Shown one piece after another: positions 37,157 to 46,223 of a stretch of 64,000 nucleotides of DNA. Under the pieces are notes generated by a model that had not been told where the DNA came from, did not search any database, and worked only from the letters and a program-made list of their open reading frames with translations. The stretch is taken from contig NZ_JBDJAW010000038.1 in the NCBI RefSeq assembly GCF_039649665.1, positions 1-64,000 of the forward strand, written 5' to 3'. Both the position numbers and the translations under genes were made by a program. The stretch is from Microbispora sp. ZYX-F-249 (GTDB taxonomy: Bacteria; Actinomycetota; Actinomycetes; Streptosporangiales; Streptosporangiaceae). Positions within the stretch are counted from its first letter, which is position 1; every line of letters starts with the position of its first letter.

Positions 37157-38350
37157 TCAGAGGCGATAGACGCGGCGCGCATTGCCCGCGCCGATCATGT
37201 GGGCGATCCGGGCCGCGTCGGCCGTGCTCCACTCGCCCTCGGCGATCCGGTCGCCGAGCACACGGGCCAGGCCCCGGCGGTGGTGAAGCGCGCCCAGGAA
37301 GCACAGCTCGGCGGCGCCGTGACAGCCGGAGCCGTACATCTGCTTGTGGAACGGGACGAGTTCGAGCACCTCACGCAGGACGTGGGCGGAGCCCGCGGCG
37401 GTGTGCGCGACGGCGGGCCCCGCGTCGACGTACACGTGCGGGAAGACGCCCGCCAGGTAGGCCGCCTGACGGTGGTAGGGGTAGCAGTGCAGCAGGACGA
37501 CCGGCACCCCGAGCGGCGCGAGGGCGCGCACGAACCCCGTCAGCAGCGCGGGATCGGCCAGGTGACCGGCGACCCCGGCGTCGCCCGTGCCGGACGGGCC
37601 CCAGCCGGACAGACCACAGTGGAACTGCAGCGGCAGGCTCCGCTCCCTGGCGACGTCGACCGCCGCCCAGAGCAGGTGCCGTACGAGGACGGGGTCGGCC
37701 AGGCGGGCCTTGGGGTCGGCGAGCCGGCGGCCGGCCGCCGCGATCACGCTGCCGCGGGAGGGCCGGGAGGGGTCGAAGCCGAGGCCGCAGCGGTGCGCCG
37801 CGACCGACTTGAGCGCGGCGGCCCGGGCGCCACGCAGCGCGAGCTCGTCCCGCAGCATCCCGGCGTAGTCGGCCGCGGGCAGCCCGGCCTCGGCGACGTC
37901 CTGCTCGACCTGCTCCAGCCGGACGATCTCGTCGGCGGCGGCCGCGCCGAGCCGGCCCATCTCGGCGGGCGAGAGCACCCCGGGGACGTCGAGCCCCGCG
38001 TCGACCAGGAAGGCCGACACCCCGGCGCCGCGCAGCAGCCGCCGGTTGACCTCGGTCGCGCCGAGCTCGGCGCGGCGCGACAGATAGACGGTGGCCGAGG
38101 CGTGCGGCTCCAGCCCGAGGACCGGCGCGCACCAGCGGCGGATGGCCGCGCCGGCCGGGGTGTCGAAATGCGTGGTCCCCGGCGGCGCCGGCGTCCCGCC
38201 CTCGCCGATGAGCTGCTCGAACCCCGACCTGGTGGTGTCGTCGCGGCGCACGCCGTGACAATGCTGGTCCACCAGGGGCGCGAGCAGGGCCGCCCGCACC
38301 GCGTCGGGCAGGGGAACGGGCAGCGGTTCGTCGGGTCTCGGCTCCGGCAC
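37157..38350 (-). CDS. Amidohydrolase-family protein
   Basis: Protein of 397 residues. LLAPLVDQHCHGVRR carries the HxH metal motif at about residues 30-34. LPLQFHCGLSG and VVLLHCYPYHRQAAYLAGVF give later His ligands, VYVDAGPAVAH follows, and GSGCHGAAELCFLGAL is the region that holds the final metal ligand. The last resembles FluG/gamma-glutamyl-type amidohydrolases linked to glutamine-synthetase-like proteins, but no such gene is adjacent. Substrate unknown. The start codon is the GTG at 38350. Confidence 0.85.
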   Translation of the reverse strand: MPEPRPDEPLPVPLPDAVRAALLAPLVDQHCHGVRRDDTTRSGFEQLIGEGGTPAPPGTTHFDTPAGAAIRRWCAPVLGLEPHASATVYLSRRAELGATEVNRRLLRGAGVSAFLVDAGLDVPGVLSPAEMGRLGAAAADEIVRLEQVEQDVAEAGLPAADYAGMLRDELALRGARAAALKSVAAHRCGLGFDPSRPSRGSVIAAAGRRLADPKARLADPVLVRHLLWAAVDVARERSLPLQFHCGLSGWGPSGTGDAGVAGHLADPALLTGFVRALAPLGVPVVLLHCYPYHRQAAYLAGVFPHVYVDAGPAVAHTAAGSAHVLREVLELVPFHKQMYGSGCHGAAELCFLGALHHRRGLARVLGDRIAEGEWSTADAARIAHMIGAGNARRVYRL

Positions 38351-38408
38351 GGCAGTGGACTCTACGGCTCCCCCGCCGCGCCGGCGCCTCCCCCGACCAC
38401 CTCTTTAC

Positions 38409-40544
38409 TCAGTCATGGCGCGCGCAAAGCCGCAGGACGTTCGCGATGATCCTCGCCCCGGCGCCGCCCTGCGTGGTCAGGATCGACTCGGGGTGGAACT
38501 GCACGCCGAAACGCAGGTTGTCGGTGTCCTCGATCGCCATGGCCGCGCCGTCCTGGGTGGACGCGGTGACCCGGAAACCCCTGACCCCCGGCTCCTTGGC
38601 GTGAAGGGAGTGGTAGCGGGCCGCGACGAACTCGCCGGGCAGCCCGTCGAGCAGCGCGCTGTCGCCCTCGCGGCGAACCCGGCCGCGCTTGCCGTGCTCG
38701 GGGTACGGCAGCAGTTCGAGCGTGCCGCCCGCCTGCTCGACCATGGCCTGCAGGCCCAGGCACACCCCGAACACCGGCAGCCTCCTGGCGTACAGCGCCT
38801 CGATCAGCGCCGAGCAGCCGAAGTCGGACGGCCAGCCGGGGCCGGGCGACAACACGACGAGCGTGGGCGCGATCTCGTCGAGCTTGTCCAGCGGGAAGCC
38901 GTGCCGCAGTGTGACCACCGAGGCGCCCTGCTGACGGAAGTAGTCGGCGAGGGTGTTGACGAAGGAGTCCTCGTGGTCCACGAGCAGCACGCGGTGACCC
39001 TCGCCCGGTAGGTCGGCCCGGGGCTCGGCCCGCGCCTCGTCCCGGGGGCGGGCGGACGCGGCGAGCGCGCCGAGCAGGGCGCTGGCCTTGAGCTCGGTCT
39101 CCCGCTCCTCGGCCTCGGGGTCGGAGTCGTACAGCAGTGTCGCCCCCGCCCGTACGGTCGCGACGCCGTCGCGGATCTGCGCGGTGCGCAGGGTCAGGCC
39201 GGTGTTCATCGAGCCGTCGAAGCCGATGAAGCCGACCGCGCCGCCGTACCAGCGCCGGGTGGTCTCCTCGTGGTCCTCGATGAACTGCATCGCCCACGTC
39301 TTGGGGGCGCCGGTGACGGTGACGGCCCACATGTGGGTGAGAAACGCGTCGAGGGCGTCGAACTCGGGGCGCAGCCGGCCCTCGATGTGGTCGACGGTGT
39401 GGATCAGCCGGGAGTACATCTCGATCTGGCGGCGGCCGATCACCCGGACGCTGCCCGGGACGCAGATGCGCGACTTGTCGTTGCGGTCCACGTCCGTGCA
39501 CATGGTCAGCTCCGACTCCTCCTTCACGCTGGACAGGAGCGTGCGGATGGCCTCGGCGTCCTCGACCGGGTTGGCCCCCCTGGCGATCGTGCCGGAGATC
39601 GGGCAGGTCTCGACGCGGTCGCCGCTCACCCGGACGTACATCTCCGGCGAGGCGCCGACCAGGTGCTCGCCGTCGCCGAGGTTGAGCAGGAACTCGTACG
39701 GCGCGGGGTTCTCCGTGCGCAGCGACCGGTAGAAGGCGGCGGGGTCGGTGCAGGCGCCGTGGAAGACCTGGCCGGGGACGACCTCGAACAGGTCGCCGCG
39801 CTGGAACTTCTCCTTGGCCTTGGCGACGACGTCGGCGTAGGTCCCCCGCACGGGGTTGGGCGGGATCTCGCGGGGCGCGGCCAGGGGGACCGCCTCGCCG
39901 GTGCGCTCCAGGCCACGGGTGGAGACGCCGTCCACGGTGAACTCGTAGCAGTACTCCACGCTGGTCTCGCGGACCCGGTCGATCACGACGAGCCGGTCGG
40001 GCAGGTGCAGCACCAGGTCGCGCTGGTCGCCCGGCCGGGTCAGCCGGTAGCGGATCGGCTCGAACTGGAACGCCAGGTCGTAGCCGAAGGCGCCGTACAG
40101 GCCGAGGTGCGGGTCGTCGGACCGGAAGGCCGCGATGATCTCACGGATGGCGGTGAAGACCGTGGGACGGCGGCTGCGCATCTCCTCGGGCAGCAGGTCC
40201 TCGGACTCGGCGACGTGCACCTCGACATAGCTGGGGGTCGGCTCGGTCTCCGGCTTGCCCGCGGCGAGCAGGCAGGAGGCGACGGCGGGCAGCACGACCT
40301 CGCCGCGCTCGTTGAGCGCCCGGGCGGAAATCCGCCGGCCGCGCGCCACGATCTCCAGACAGGGGTCGACGTAGCCGAAGGCCCATCTGCTGTAACGGCC
40401 CGGGTAGTCCATGCCGGACGAGAAGGCCCCGCCGCGCCGCTCCCCCAGCGACGTGACGATCTCCTCGAGCGTCTCCTCGGGCACCTCGCGCACCCGGCGC
40501 TCGACCGCGATGCCGCCGGCCGTGGTATATCCGCTGATCTCCAC
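38409..40544 (-). CDS. trpEG: Fused anthranilate synthase TrpE-TrpG
   Basis: Protein of 711 residues fusing the chorismate-using TrpE domain (residues 1-500; DLFEVVPGQVFHG, ENPAPYEFLLNLGDGEHLVG, VETCPISGTIARGANP, LTMCTDVDRNDKSRIC) to a C-terminal glutamine amidotransferase. The latter has nucleophile Cys in VFGVCLGLQAMVEQ and the catalytic His in VQFHPESILT. It makes anthranilate from chorismate and glutamine. Such fusions occur in actinomycetes and Rhizobium. The GTG at 40544 follows AGGGG by 8 nt. A Trp-codon leader peptide and a terminator hairpin upstream indicate attenuation by charged tRNA-Trp. Confidence 0.94.
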   Translation of the reverse strand: MEISGYTTAGGIAVERRVREVPEETLEEIVTSLGERRGGAFSSGMDYPGRYSRWAFGYVDPCLEIVARGRRISARALNERGEVVLPAVASCLLAAGKPETEPTPSYVEVHVAESEDLLPEEMRSRRPTVFTAIREIIAAFRSDDPHLGLYGAFGYDLAFQFEPIRYRLTRPGDQRDLVLHLPDRLVVIDRVRETSVEYCYEFTVDGVSTRGLERTGEAVPLAAPREIPPNPVRGTYADVVAKAKEKFQRGDLFEVVPGQVFHGACTDPAAFYRSLRTENPAPYEFLLNLGDGEHLVGASPEMYVRVSGDRVETCPISGTIARGANPVEDAEAIRTLLSSVKEESELTMCTDVDRNDKSRICVPGSVRVIGRRQIEMYSRLIHTVDHIEGRLRPEFDALDAFLTHMWAVTVTGAPKTWAMQFIEDHEETTRRWYGGAVGFIGFDGSMNTGLTLRTAQIRDGVATVRAGATLLYDSDPEAEERETELKASALLGALAASARPRDEARAEPRADLPGEGHRVLLVDHEDSFVNTLADYFRQQGASVVTLRHGFPLDKLDEIAPTLVVLSPGPGWPSDFGCSALIEALYARRLPVFGVCLGLQAMVEQAGGTLELLPYPEHGKRGRVRREGDSALLDGLPGEFVAARYHSLHAKEPGVRGFRVTASTQDGAAMAIEDTDNLRFGVQFHPESILTTQGGAGARIIANVLRLCARHD

Positions 40545-40589
40545 TGTCCACGCCCCTTTTTTCGTATGCCCCGGGGCGGACATACAGAA

Positions 40590-40611
40590 GGCCGCCTCTC
40601 ACGGGGCGGCC
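40590..40611 (-). terminator. Attenuator terminator hairpin of trpEG
   Basis: On the minus strand GGCCGCC (40611-40605) pairs with GGCGGCC (40596-40590) across 8 nt, followed by TTCTGT. It lies between the leader peptide stop and trpEG. A competing stem could form upstream from GCCGC...GCGGC at the end of the leader peptide. Confidence 0.75.
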
Positions 40612-40643
40612 GGTCTCCAAAACGAATGCGAAAACGCCGCCTG

Positions 40644-40682
40644 CTAGCGGCGCCACCACTGGGAGGGTGCAGGAGTTCGCAT
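40644..40682 (-). CDS. trpL: trp leader peptide
   Basis: A short open frame on the minus strand: ATG at 40682, peptide MRTPAPSQWWRR, stop TAG at 40646-40644. Two consecutive Trp codons (TGG TGG) near the end sit just upstream of overlapping GC-rich stems and the terminator at 40611-40590. This is the classic arrangement by which ribosome stalling at Trp codons controls read-through into trpEG. The peptide itself presumably has no function. Confidence 0.85.
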   Translation of the reverse strand: MRTPAPSQWWRR

Positions 40683-40828
40683 GCGGTAAGGGTAGCCGCG
40701 GGAACCGCGATCATGCAACGCGACGCGACTGGAAGCGCGAGCACCGGATAGATATTCTGTTACTGGTCGGAAACTCCACCCTCGGCCGGGCGCGCGACCG
40801 CACTCCGGGCCGGAAAAGGAGGGGCGTC

Positions 40829-42508
40829 ATGGTCCGCGTGCCGGCCGGACTGCCACCGCACCGCCGCGCCCCGCAGGGATCGGGCGGACTGGGGGGACCG
40901 CGAGGCCCGAGCGGCCCGCCGGGCCACCGGGTCCGGGTGCGCAGGAATGTGCCCGTGCCGATGCCGGACGGCGTGACCCTCCTGGCCGACCACTACACCC
41001 CGATAGGCGCCGACCGGCCGCCGACGATCCTCATCCGCACGCCGTACGGGCGGGGCGGCGTGGTCGGCTGGATGTACGGCTGGACCTTCGCCCGGCACGG
41101 ATTCCAGGTCCTGCTGCAGAGCTGCCGGGGCGGTTTCGGCTCGGGCGGCCGGCTCGATCCCCTGGTGCACGAGCAGGAGGACGGCCTGGCGACCGTCGAG
41201 TGGATGCGGGCGCAGTCGTGGTACGGCGGCGGCTTCGCCATGCACGGGCCCTCCTACCTGGGCTACACCCAGTGGGCGATCGCGGCGCAGACCCCCGACC
41301 TGCGGGCGATGGCCGTCCAGGTGACCGCGTCGTGCTTCCGCGACGCCGCGTACGTCGGCGGGTCGTTCGCGCTGGAGTCGACGCTGATCTGGACGACGCT
41401 CACCGCGCAGCTGGAGGGCAGGCTGAGCGGCATGGCCGCGTTCATCGCGCCGCGGCGCACTCGGCGGGCCGTGCTGTCGGGCCTGTCGGGCCACCCGCTG
41501 CCCGAACTCGACGTGCTGTCGGCGGGCAGGCCGCTGCCCTTCTTCCGGGAACTGGTGGCCCACCACGGCGAGGCCCTCTGCACGTACTGGGACAAGAGGG
41601 ATTTCTCCGCGTCGGTGGGAGAGGTCGGCGCCGAGATCACGATGACCGGCGGCTGGTACGACGTGTTCCTGCCCTGGCAGCTCAAGGACTACGCGGCGCT
41701 GCGGGCGGCCGGGCGGCGGCCCCACCTCACGATCGGGCCGTGGTACCACGCCGACATCCGCCACGGGCGGGCGGCCAACGCCGACGCCCTGGCCTGGTTC
41801 CGCGCCCACCTGCTCGGCGATCCCTCGGGCCTGCGCACCTCCCCCGTCCGCCTGTACGTCACCGGCGCGGGCCGGTGGCGGGACGAGCCGGACTGGCCGC
41901 CGCCCGGCATGCGGCGCGAGCGCTGGCACCTGCAGCCGGGTTTCGCCCTGTCTCCGGACAACCCGGCGGGCGGCGAGCCGGACCGCTACCGCTACGACCC
42001 CGCGCATCCGACGCCGGTGATCGGCGGCCCGGTGCTGATCGGCAACTCCGAGCCGAGGGACAACCGGCGGCTGGAGGCCCGGCGTGACGTGCTCGTGTAC
42101 ACCTCGGAGGCGCTCGCCAGGGACACCGACATGATCGGCCCGGTGAGCGCCGAGCTGTTCGTGCGCACCGGCAGGGAGCACACCGACTTCGTCGTACGGG
42201 TGTGCGACGTGCATCCGGACGGCGCGTCGATGAACGTCTGCGAGGGCGTGCGCCGGCTGACGCCGCAGCTGCGGGCCGACGAGGACGGCGTGCGCCGGGT
42301 GGAGATCGATCTGTGGCCGATGGGCCACCGGTTCCGGCGCGGGCACCGCATCCGGGTGCAGGTGGCCAGCGGGGCCTACCCCCGCATCGCCCGCAACCCG
42401 GGCACCGGCGCGCCGCTGACGGCCGGCACCCCCATGGTCGCCTCGGACCAGGAGATCCTGCACGACCCCCGCCATCCCTCGGCCGTGATCCTCCCCGCGC
42501 TGCCCTGA
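40829..42508 (+). CDS. CocE/NonD family hydrolase (X-Pro dipeptidyl-peptidase S15 fold)
   Basis: Hydrolase of 559 residues. The N-terminal alpha/beta-hydrolase domain has RRNVPVPMPDGVTLLADHYT and the nucleophile elbow FAMHGPSYLGYTQW (Ser in GPSYxG), with TGGWYDVF for the Asp region and IGPWYHAD for the His. The C-terminal jelly-roll domain is X-Pro_DPP-like (SAELFVRTGREHTDFVVRVC). No signal peptide is visible, so it is probably cytoplasmic; substrates may be esters or amides. AAAAGGAGGGG lies just before the ATG at 40829. It is divergent from trpEG. Confidence 0.9.
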   Translation: MVRVPAGLPPHRRAPQGSGGLGGPRGPSGPPGHRVRVRRNVPVPMPDGVTLLADHYTPIGADRPPTILIRTPYGRGGVVGWMYGWTFARHGFQVLLQSCRGGFGSGGRLDPLVHEQEDGLATVEWMRAQSWYGGGFAMHGPSYLGYTQWAIAAQTPDLRAMAVQVTASCFRDAAYVGGSFALESTLIWTTLTAQLEGRLSGMAAFIAPRRTRRAVLSGLSGHPLPELDVLSAGRPLPFFRELVAHHGEALCTYWDKRDFSASVGEVGAEITMTGGWYDVFLPWQLKDYAALRAAGRRPHLTIGPWYHADIRHGRAANADALAWFRAHLLGDPSGLRTSPVRLYVTGAGRWRDEPDWPPPGMRRERWHLQPGFALSPDNPAGGEPDRYRYDPAHPTPVIGGPVLIGNSEPRDNRRLEARRDVLVYTSEALARDTDMIGPVSAELFVRTGREHTDFVVRVCDVHPDGASMNVCEGVRRLTPQLRADEDGVRRVEIDLWPMGHRFRRGHRIRVQVASGAYPRIARNPGTGAPLTAGTPMVASDQEILHDPRHPSAVILPALP

Positions 42509-42546
42509 TCCGATCGGCGCGCCCGGCCGCCGCGATCGGGCGCTGC

Positions 42547-42552
42547 TACCCT
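42547..42552 (+). promoter_or_regulatory. -10-like TACCCT before the Nudix gene
   Basis: TACCCT ends 7 nt before the GTG at 42560 and no Shine-Dalgarno sequence is visible, consistent with a leaderless transcript. Confidence 0.45.
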
Positions 42553-42559
42553 CGCGATC

Positions 42560-43063
42560 GTGGCGATCAGGAACTCCCACTGTTCCTTCTGCGGAGCGGC
42601 CTACCCGTCCGGCCTGCCCTGGCCGAGGACCTGTCAGGAGTGCGGCAACACCGGCTACCTCAACCCCCTGCCGGTCGCGGTCATGGTGCTTCCGGTGGAC
42701 GACGGCCTTCTCGTGGTCCGCCGGGACGTCGAGCCGCACCGCGGCCTGCTCGCCCTCCCCGGCGGCTTCGTCGACATCGGCGAGTCCTGGCAGGATGCCG
42801 CCGTACGGGAGCTCCGCGAGGAGACGGGCGTCGTGGCCGACGCGGCCGGCGTCCGGCTGTTCGACACGGTCAGCGCGCCCGACGGCACCGTGCTGATCTT
42901 CGGCCTCGGGCCGCGGACGACCGCGGACGCCCTCCCGCCGGTCGCGCCCACCGCGGAGACCAGCGAGTGGCTGGTGATCGACGGCCCCAGGGAGCTGGCG
43001 TTCCCGCTGCACACGCGGGTCGTGGCCCGCTACTTCGGCTCCGGCGGAACTTCCCGGGCGTAA
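42560..43063 (+). CDS. Nudix hydrolase with N-terminal zinc ribbon
   Basis: Protein of 167 residues. The N-terminus has two CxxC pairs (C8-x2-C11 and CQEC around residue 27) forming a zinc ribbon. The Nudix box is complete: [20 protein letters not shown] then ETGVVAD, matching G-x5-E-x7-REUxEExGU. Zinc-ribbon Nudix proteins include NudC/NADH pyrophosphatases and related nucleotide-sugar or dinucleotide hydrolases; here the substrate is open. It lies between the CocE-type hydrolase and the NTPase-TPR cassette. Confidence 0.9.
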   Translation: MAIRNSHCSFCGAAYPSGLPWPRTCQECGNTGYLNPLPVAVMVLPVDDGLLVVRRDVEPHRGLLALPGGFVDIGESWQDAAVRELREETGVVADAAGVRLFDTVSAPDGTVLIFGLGPRTTADALPPVAPTAETSEWLVIDGPRELAFPLHTRVVARYFGSGGTSRA

Positions 43064-43103
43064 CGGCCGCGAATCCTGCGGTGCATCGCCGAGGTCGCTC
43101 TCG

Positions 43104-46100
43104 TCAGCCTGGGGTGGCGGAGGGCGGCTCCTTCATCCAGGCCGGGACGTCCCGGCCGGCGACGACGCGGAACTCGTCGGCCACCGCGGCGGCGTCTTTC
43201 GCATAGGCGAGACGCAGCAGGTGGGCGACCGAGCCGGTGATGCCCTGGGCGACGTGCTCGGGCAGTTCCCGTGCCGCCAGCAACGCCTCGATCAGCGGGG
43301 TGACACCGGCACGGAATTTGCGGTTTTCGATCAGCACATATCCTCGGACCACGAGGCTTTGCAGGTAGCCGGGCAGGTAGGCGTCCGGGTTGAGCTCGGA
43401 CAACTCCCGGCGCAGACGGACGGCCTCCTCACTGACAGGAACCGCCTCGGCCCGCCGCCCGACCTCCGCCAGCCACAGGGCGTGGTTGCTCAACGACATT
43501 GCGAGATCGGGCAGATAGGCGTCCGGGTTGAGCTCGGACAACTCCCGGCGCAGACGGACGGCCTCCTCACTAACCGGCACCGCCTCAGCCCGCCGCCCGA
43601 CCTCCCCCAGCCGGTTCGCGTGATTGTTCAATGAACTGCCCAGGTCGGGCAGGTAGGCGTCCCGATTGAGCTCGGACAACTCCCGGCGCAGACGGACGGC
43701 CTCCTCACTGACCGGCACCGCCTCGGCCCGCCGCCCGACCTCCCCCAGCCGCACAGCGTGAATGTCCAACGAGTTGGCCAGGTCAGGCAGATAGGCGTCC
43801 CGATTGAGCTCGGCCAACTCCCGGCGCAGACGGACGGCCTCCTCACTGACAGGAACCGCCTCGGCCCGCCGCCCGACCTCCCCCAGCCACAGGGCGTGGT
43901 TGCTCAACGACATTGCGAGATCGGGCAGGTAGGCGTCCCGATTGAGCTCCGCCAACTCCCGGCCCAGACGGACGGCCTCCTCACTGACAGGAACCGCCTC
44001 AGCCCGCCGACCGACCTCCGCCAGCCACACAGCGTGGTTGCTCAACGAGGTGGCCAAGTCGGGCAGATAGGCGTCCCGATTGAGCTCGGCCAACTCCCGG
44101 CGCAGACGGACGGCCTCCTCACTGACAGGAACCGCCTCAGCCCGCCGCCCATCCTTCGCCAGCAAGGCGGCGTGATTGTTCAACGAGGTGGCCAGGTCAG
44201 GCAGATAGGCGTCCCGATTGAGCTCGGCCAACTCCCGGCGCAGACGGACGGCCTCCTCACTGACAGGAACCGCCTCAGCCCGCCGACCGACCTCCGCCAG
44301 CCGCACAGCGTGGTTGTCCAATGAACCCGCCAGGCCCGGCAGGTATGCGTCCCGATTGAGCTCCGCCAACTCCCGGCCCAGACGGACGGCCTCCTCACTG
44401 ACAGGAACCGCCTCAGCCCGCCGACCGACCTCCGCCAGCCACACAGCGTGGTTGTCCAATGAACCCGCCAGGCCGGGCACATAGGCGTCCCAATCCAGCG
44501 CGGCGAGCTGACGCCAGAGCTGGAGGGCCTGGTGGCCTTCGGTCAGGGCGCGTGTGTGCAGCCCCGCGTAGAACAGGCGGACAGCCAAGGCGTCATGGAT
44601 ATGGGCGCGGGTGGCCGGATCGGTGGCGGCGGCGAGCCGTTCTTCGGCCAGGCGGGACGCCAGCGCGGCGGCCCCGATGTCGAGATCGATATGCCGATGA
44701 CCCGGCAGCAGCGCCTCAATAGCCGCCAGCAGCCGCACGTCGATGTCGTCCAGGCCGGCCAGCCTGGCCAAAGCGGCGCCACCGGCGTGCACCGCCAGGT
44801 GCGGGGCATCGGCCAGCAGCGGATACAACTGCCGCCGCGCCAGGTGGGGCCACCGGTGAGCGGCTTCGATCAGCGTGGTCACCGCATGCCGCGCCCACAC
44901 CGGTACCCCGCCGTCCTCGCCCTCTCCGCCGTCGGCGCCGGCAGGCACGGCCAGCAGCCGGGCAGGCGCCGCCTGCGCCCACAGATCGGCGGGAAAATCG
45001 CAGGAATGGCCCGGGGTGGACAAGGCGATGAAGTCCTCGCCCAGGCGGTCGGGAAACAACGGCTCCAGCACCGTGGCACTCGCTTCAGCAGCCGAAATCC
45101 CCTGCGGCGAGACCGGCCCGGCGGGCGGGTAGCACACCGCATGGTCCTTCAGCAGCTGCCCGACCGCCTGGGTCGACTCGACCTCGGCGCGCGCCAGGGC
45201 GGCTTTGCCGTCGTCGTAGCCGAGCCGGCCGGTCAGCGTCGCGGTGTAGACGATCTGCCCCATCGCCTCCGGCGAGGTCGCCAGGGGCTTGTCCCGGCGC
45301 GGGGACGCCATCGCCTCCCAGTGATCCCGTTCACGCGCCAGCAGGAACTGCGACACCCACACCGGATCGACGGGTGCCGCCTGACCACGCTCGGCGGCCA
45401 GCACCGCGGCCAAGGCGGCCATGTGCACGGTCAGCACCAGCCGGTAGGCATCGTGCCGCTCCAGCGCGGCCGGTGCGGCCGCCGAACCGGCTTCGGGTAC
45501 CCGCAGCAGCTCGGCGAACCGATCACGGGCCGCGGCGAACAGCCCCGCACGAGTGATCCCGCTCTCCCGCTCCAGTGGCTCCAGCTCCCGCCGGCTGGGC
45601 ACCAGACCCAGATCACGCTGCATCCGCCCCTTCAGGCTGTTCCACCAGGTGCCGGCCGGACGGGCCAGCAACAGCACCCGAACCGGAACCCGCCCGGACG
45701 CGTGGGCGTCACGCAGCAGGGTGAGCAGGTCGGCGGTGTCCCAGCGCTCGGCATAGTCCACCACGACCAGCACCCCGGCCGCCTTCTCGAGGGCGGGAAC
45801 CTCGAAGTCGGCCGCGGTGGAGCGATCACGCCGGTGGTGTGCCGCCAGCACCACCCACCCCCGCCGCCGCCACAGGTGCGCCACATGTCCGGCCAGCCGG
45901 GTCTTGCCCTGCCCGCCCGGCCCATGGATCAGACGCACCGCGACGTCCTGCCGCGTGCCGGTGTCCCGCCAGTCCGCCAGCTCCGCCAGCAACTCGCGGC
46001 GGCCGGTGAAGGTGACGAGCGCATGAGTGGCCCGCAGCAGCTCACTGGGCTGCGCCCGCGCCTGACCCGCCGTCGGAGGCGGCGCCGGCGCGGGCCACAG

Positions 46101-46223
46101 GGCCCACCGGTACGGCTCCTCGCCCCCATACACGATGAGGTCTCCGGCCGCCTGGTAGATCCGGGCCAGCCCCGAACCCTCCGCATGCTGGATCACCTTG
46201 CGTGACCCGCGTGCCGGCTTCAC
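43104..46223 (-). CDS. STAND-like P-loop NTPase with identical TPR-type repeats (cassette A)
   Basis: Protein of 1039 residues. A short N-terminal element, LARIYQAAGDLIVYGGEEPY (residues 19-38), precedes the NTPase: HALVTFTGRRELLAELADW, Walker A GPGGQGKT (101-108), Walker B GVLVVVDYAERWD (about 150-162) and an arm VRVLLLARPAG. A helical/winged region follows (VLEPLFPDRLGEDFIALSTP). The C-terminus, residues 578-945, is eight 46-residue repeats, and a divergent ninth caps it. Its paralogue at 49713-53099 shares the whole NTPase core. The GTG start overlaps the small upstream gene by 4 nt. It looks like a signalling or defence NTPase; no nuclease or other effector domain is visible. Confidence 0.85.
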   Translation of the reverse strand: MKPARGSRKVIQHAEGSGLARIYQAAGDLIVYGGEEPYRWALWPAPAPPPTAGQARAQPSELLRATHALVTFTGRRELLAELADWRDTGTRQDVAVRLIHGPGGQGKTRLAGHVAHLWRRRGWVVLAAHHRRDRSTAADFEVPALEKAAGVLVVVDYAERWDTADLLTLLRDAHASGRVPVRVLLLARPAGTWWNSLKGRMQRDLGLVPSRRELEPLERESGITRAGLFAAARDRFAELLRVPEAGSAAAPAALERHDAYRLVLTVHMAALAAVLAAERGQAAPVDPVWVSQFLLARERDHWEAMASPRRDKPLATSPEAMGQIVYTATLTGRLGYDDGKAALARAEVESTQAVGQLLKDHAVCYPPAGPVSPQGISAAEASATVLEPLFPDRLGEDFIALSTPGHSCDFPADLWAQAAPARLLAVPAGADGGEGEDGGVPVWARHAVTTLIEAAHRWPHLARRQLYPLLADAPHLAVHAGGAALARLAGLDDIDVRLLAAIEALLPGHRHIDLDIGAAALASRLAEERLAAATDPATRAHIHDALAVRLFYAGLHTRALTEGHQALQLWRQLAALDWDAYVPGLAGSLDNHAVWLAEVGRRAEAVPVSEEAVRLGRELAELNRDAYLPGLAGSLDNHAVRLAEVGRRAEAVPVSEEAVRLRRELAELNRDAYLPDLATSLNNHAALLAKDGRRAEAVPVSEEAVRLRRELAELNRDAYLPDLATSLSNHAVWLAEVGRRAEAVPVSEEAVRLGRELAELNRDAYLPDLAMSLSNHALWLGEVGRRAEAVPVSEEAVRLRRELAELNRDAYLPDLANSLDIHAVRLGEVGRRAEAVPVSEEAVRLRRELSELNRDAYLPDLGSSLNNHANRLGEVGRRAEAVPVSEEAVRLRRELSELNPDAYLPDLAMSLSNHALWLAEVGRRAEAVPVSEEAVRLRRELSELNPDAYLPGYLQSLVVRGYVLIENRKFRAGVTPLIEALLAARELPEHVAQGITGSVAHLLRLAYAKDAAAVADEFRVVAGRDVPAWMKEPPSATPG
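43389..44492 (-). repeat. Eight tandem 138-bp (46-residue) coding repeats
   Basis: Eight copies at an exact 138-bp period inside the cassette A NTPase gene. The half GRRAEAVPVSEEAVRLRREL is almost unchanged in every copy, while the half around DLAMSLSNHALWLAE varies (for example NSLDIHAVRLGE, TSLNNHAALLAK, SSLNNHANRLGE). High DNA identity indicates recent duplication or gene conversion. Confidence 0.95.

Noticed and set aside
43389-44492. Possible CRISPR or satellite array
   Set aside because: The 138-bp units are continuous, in frame and code for TPR-type repeats, with no spacers.
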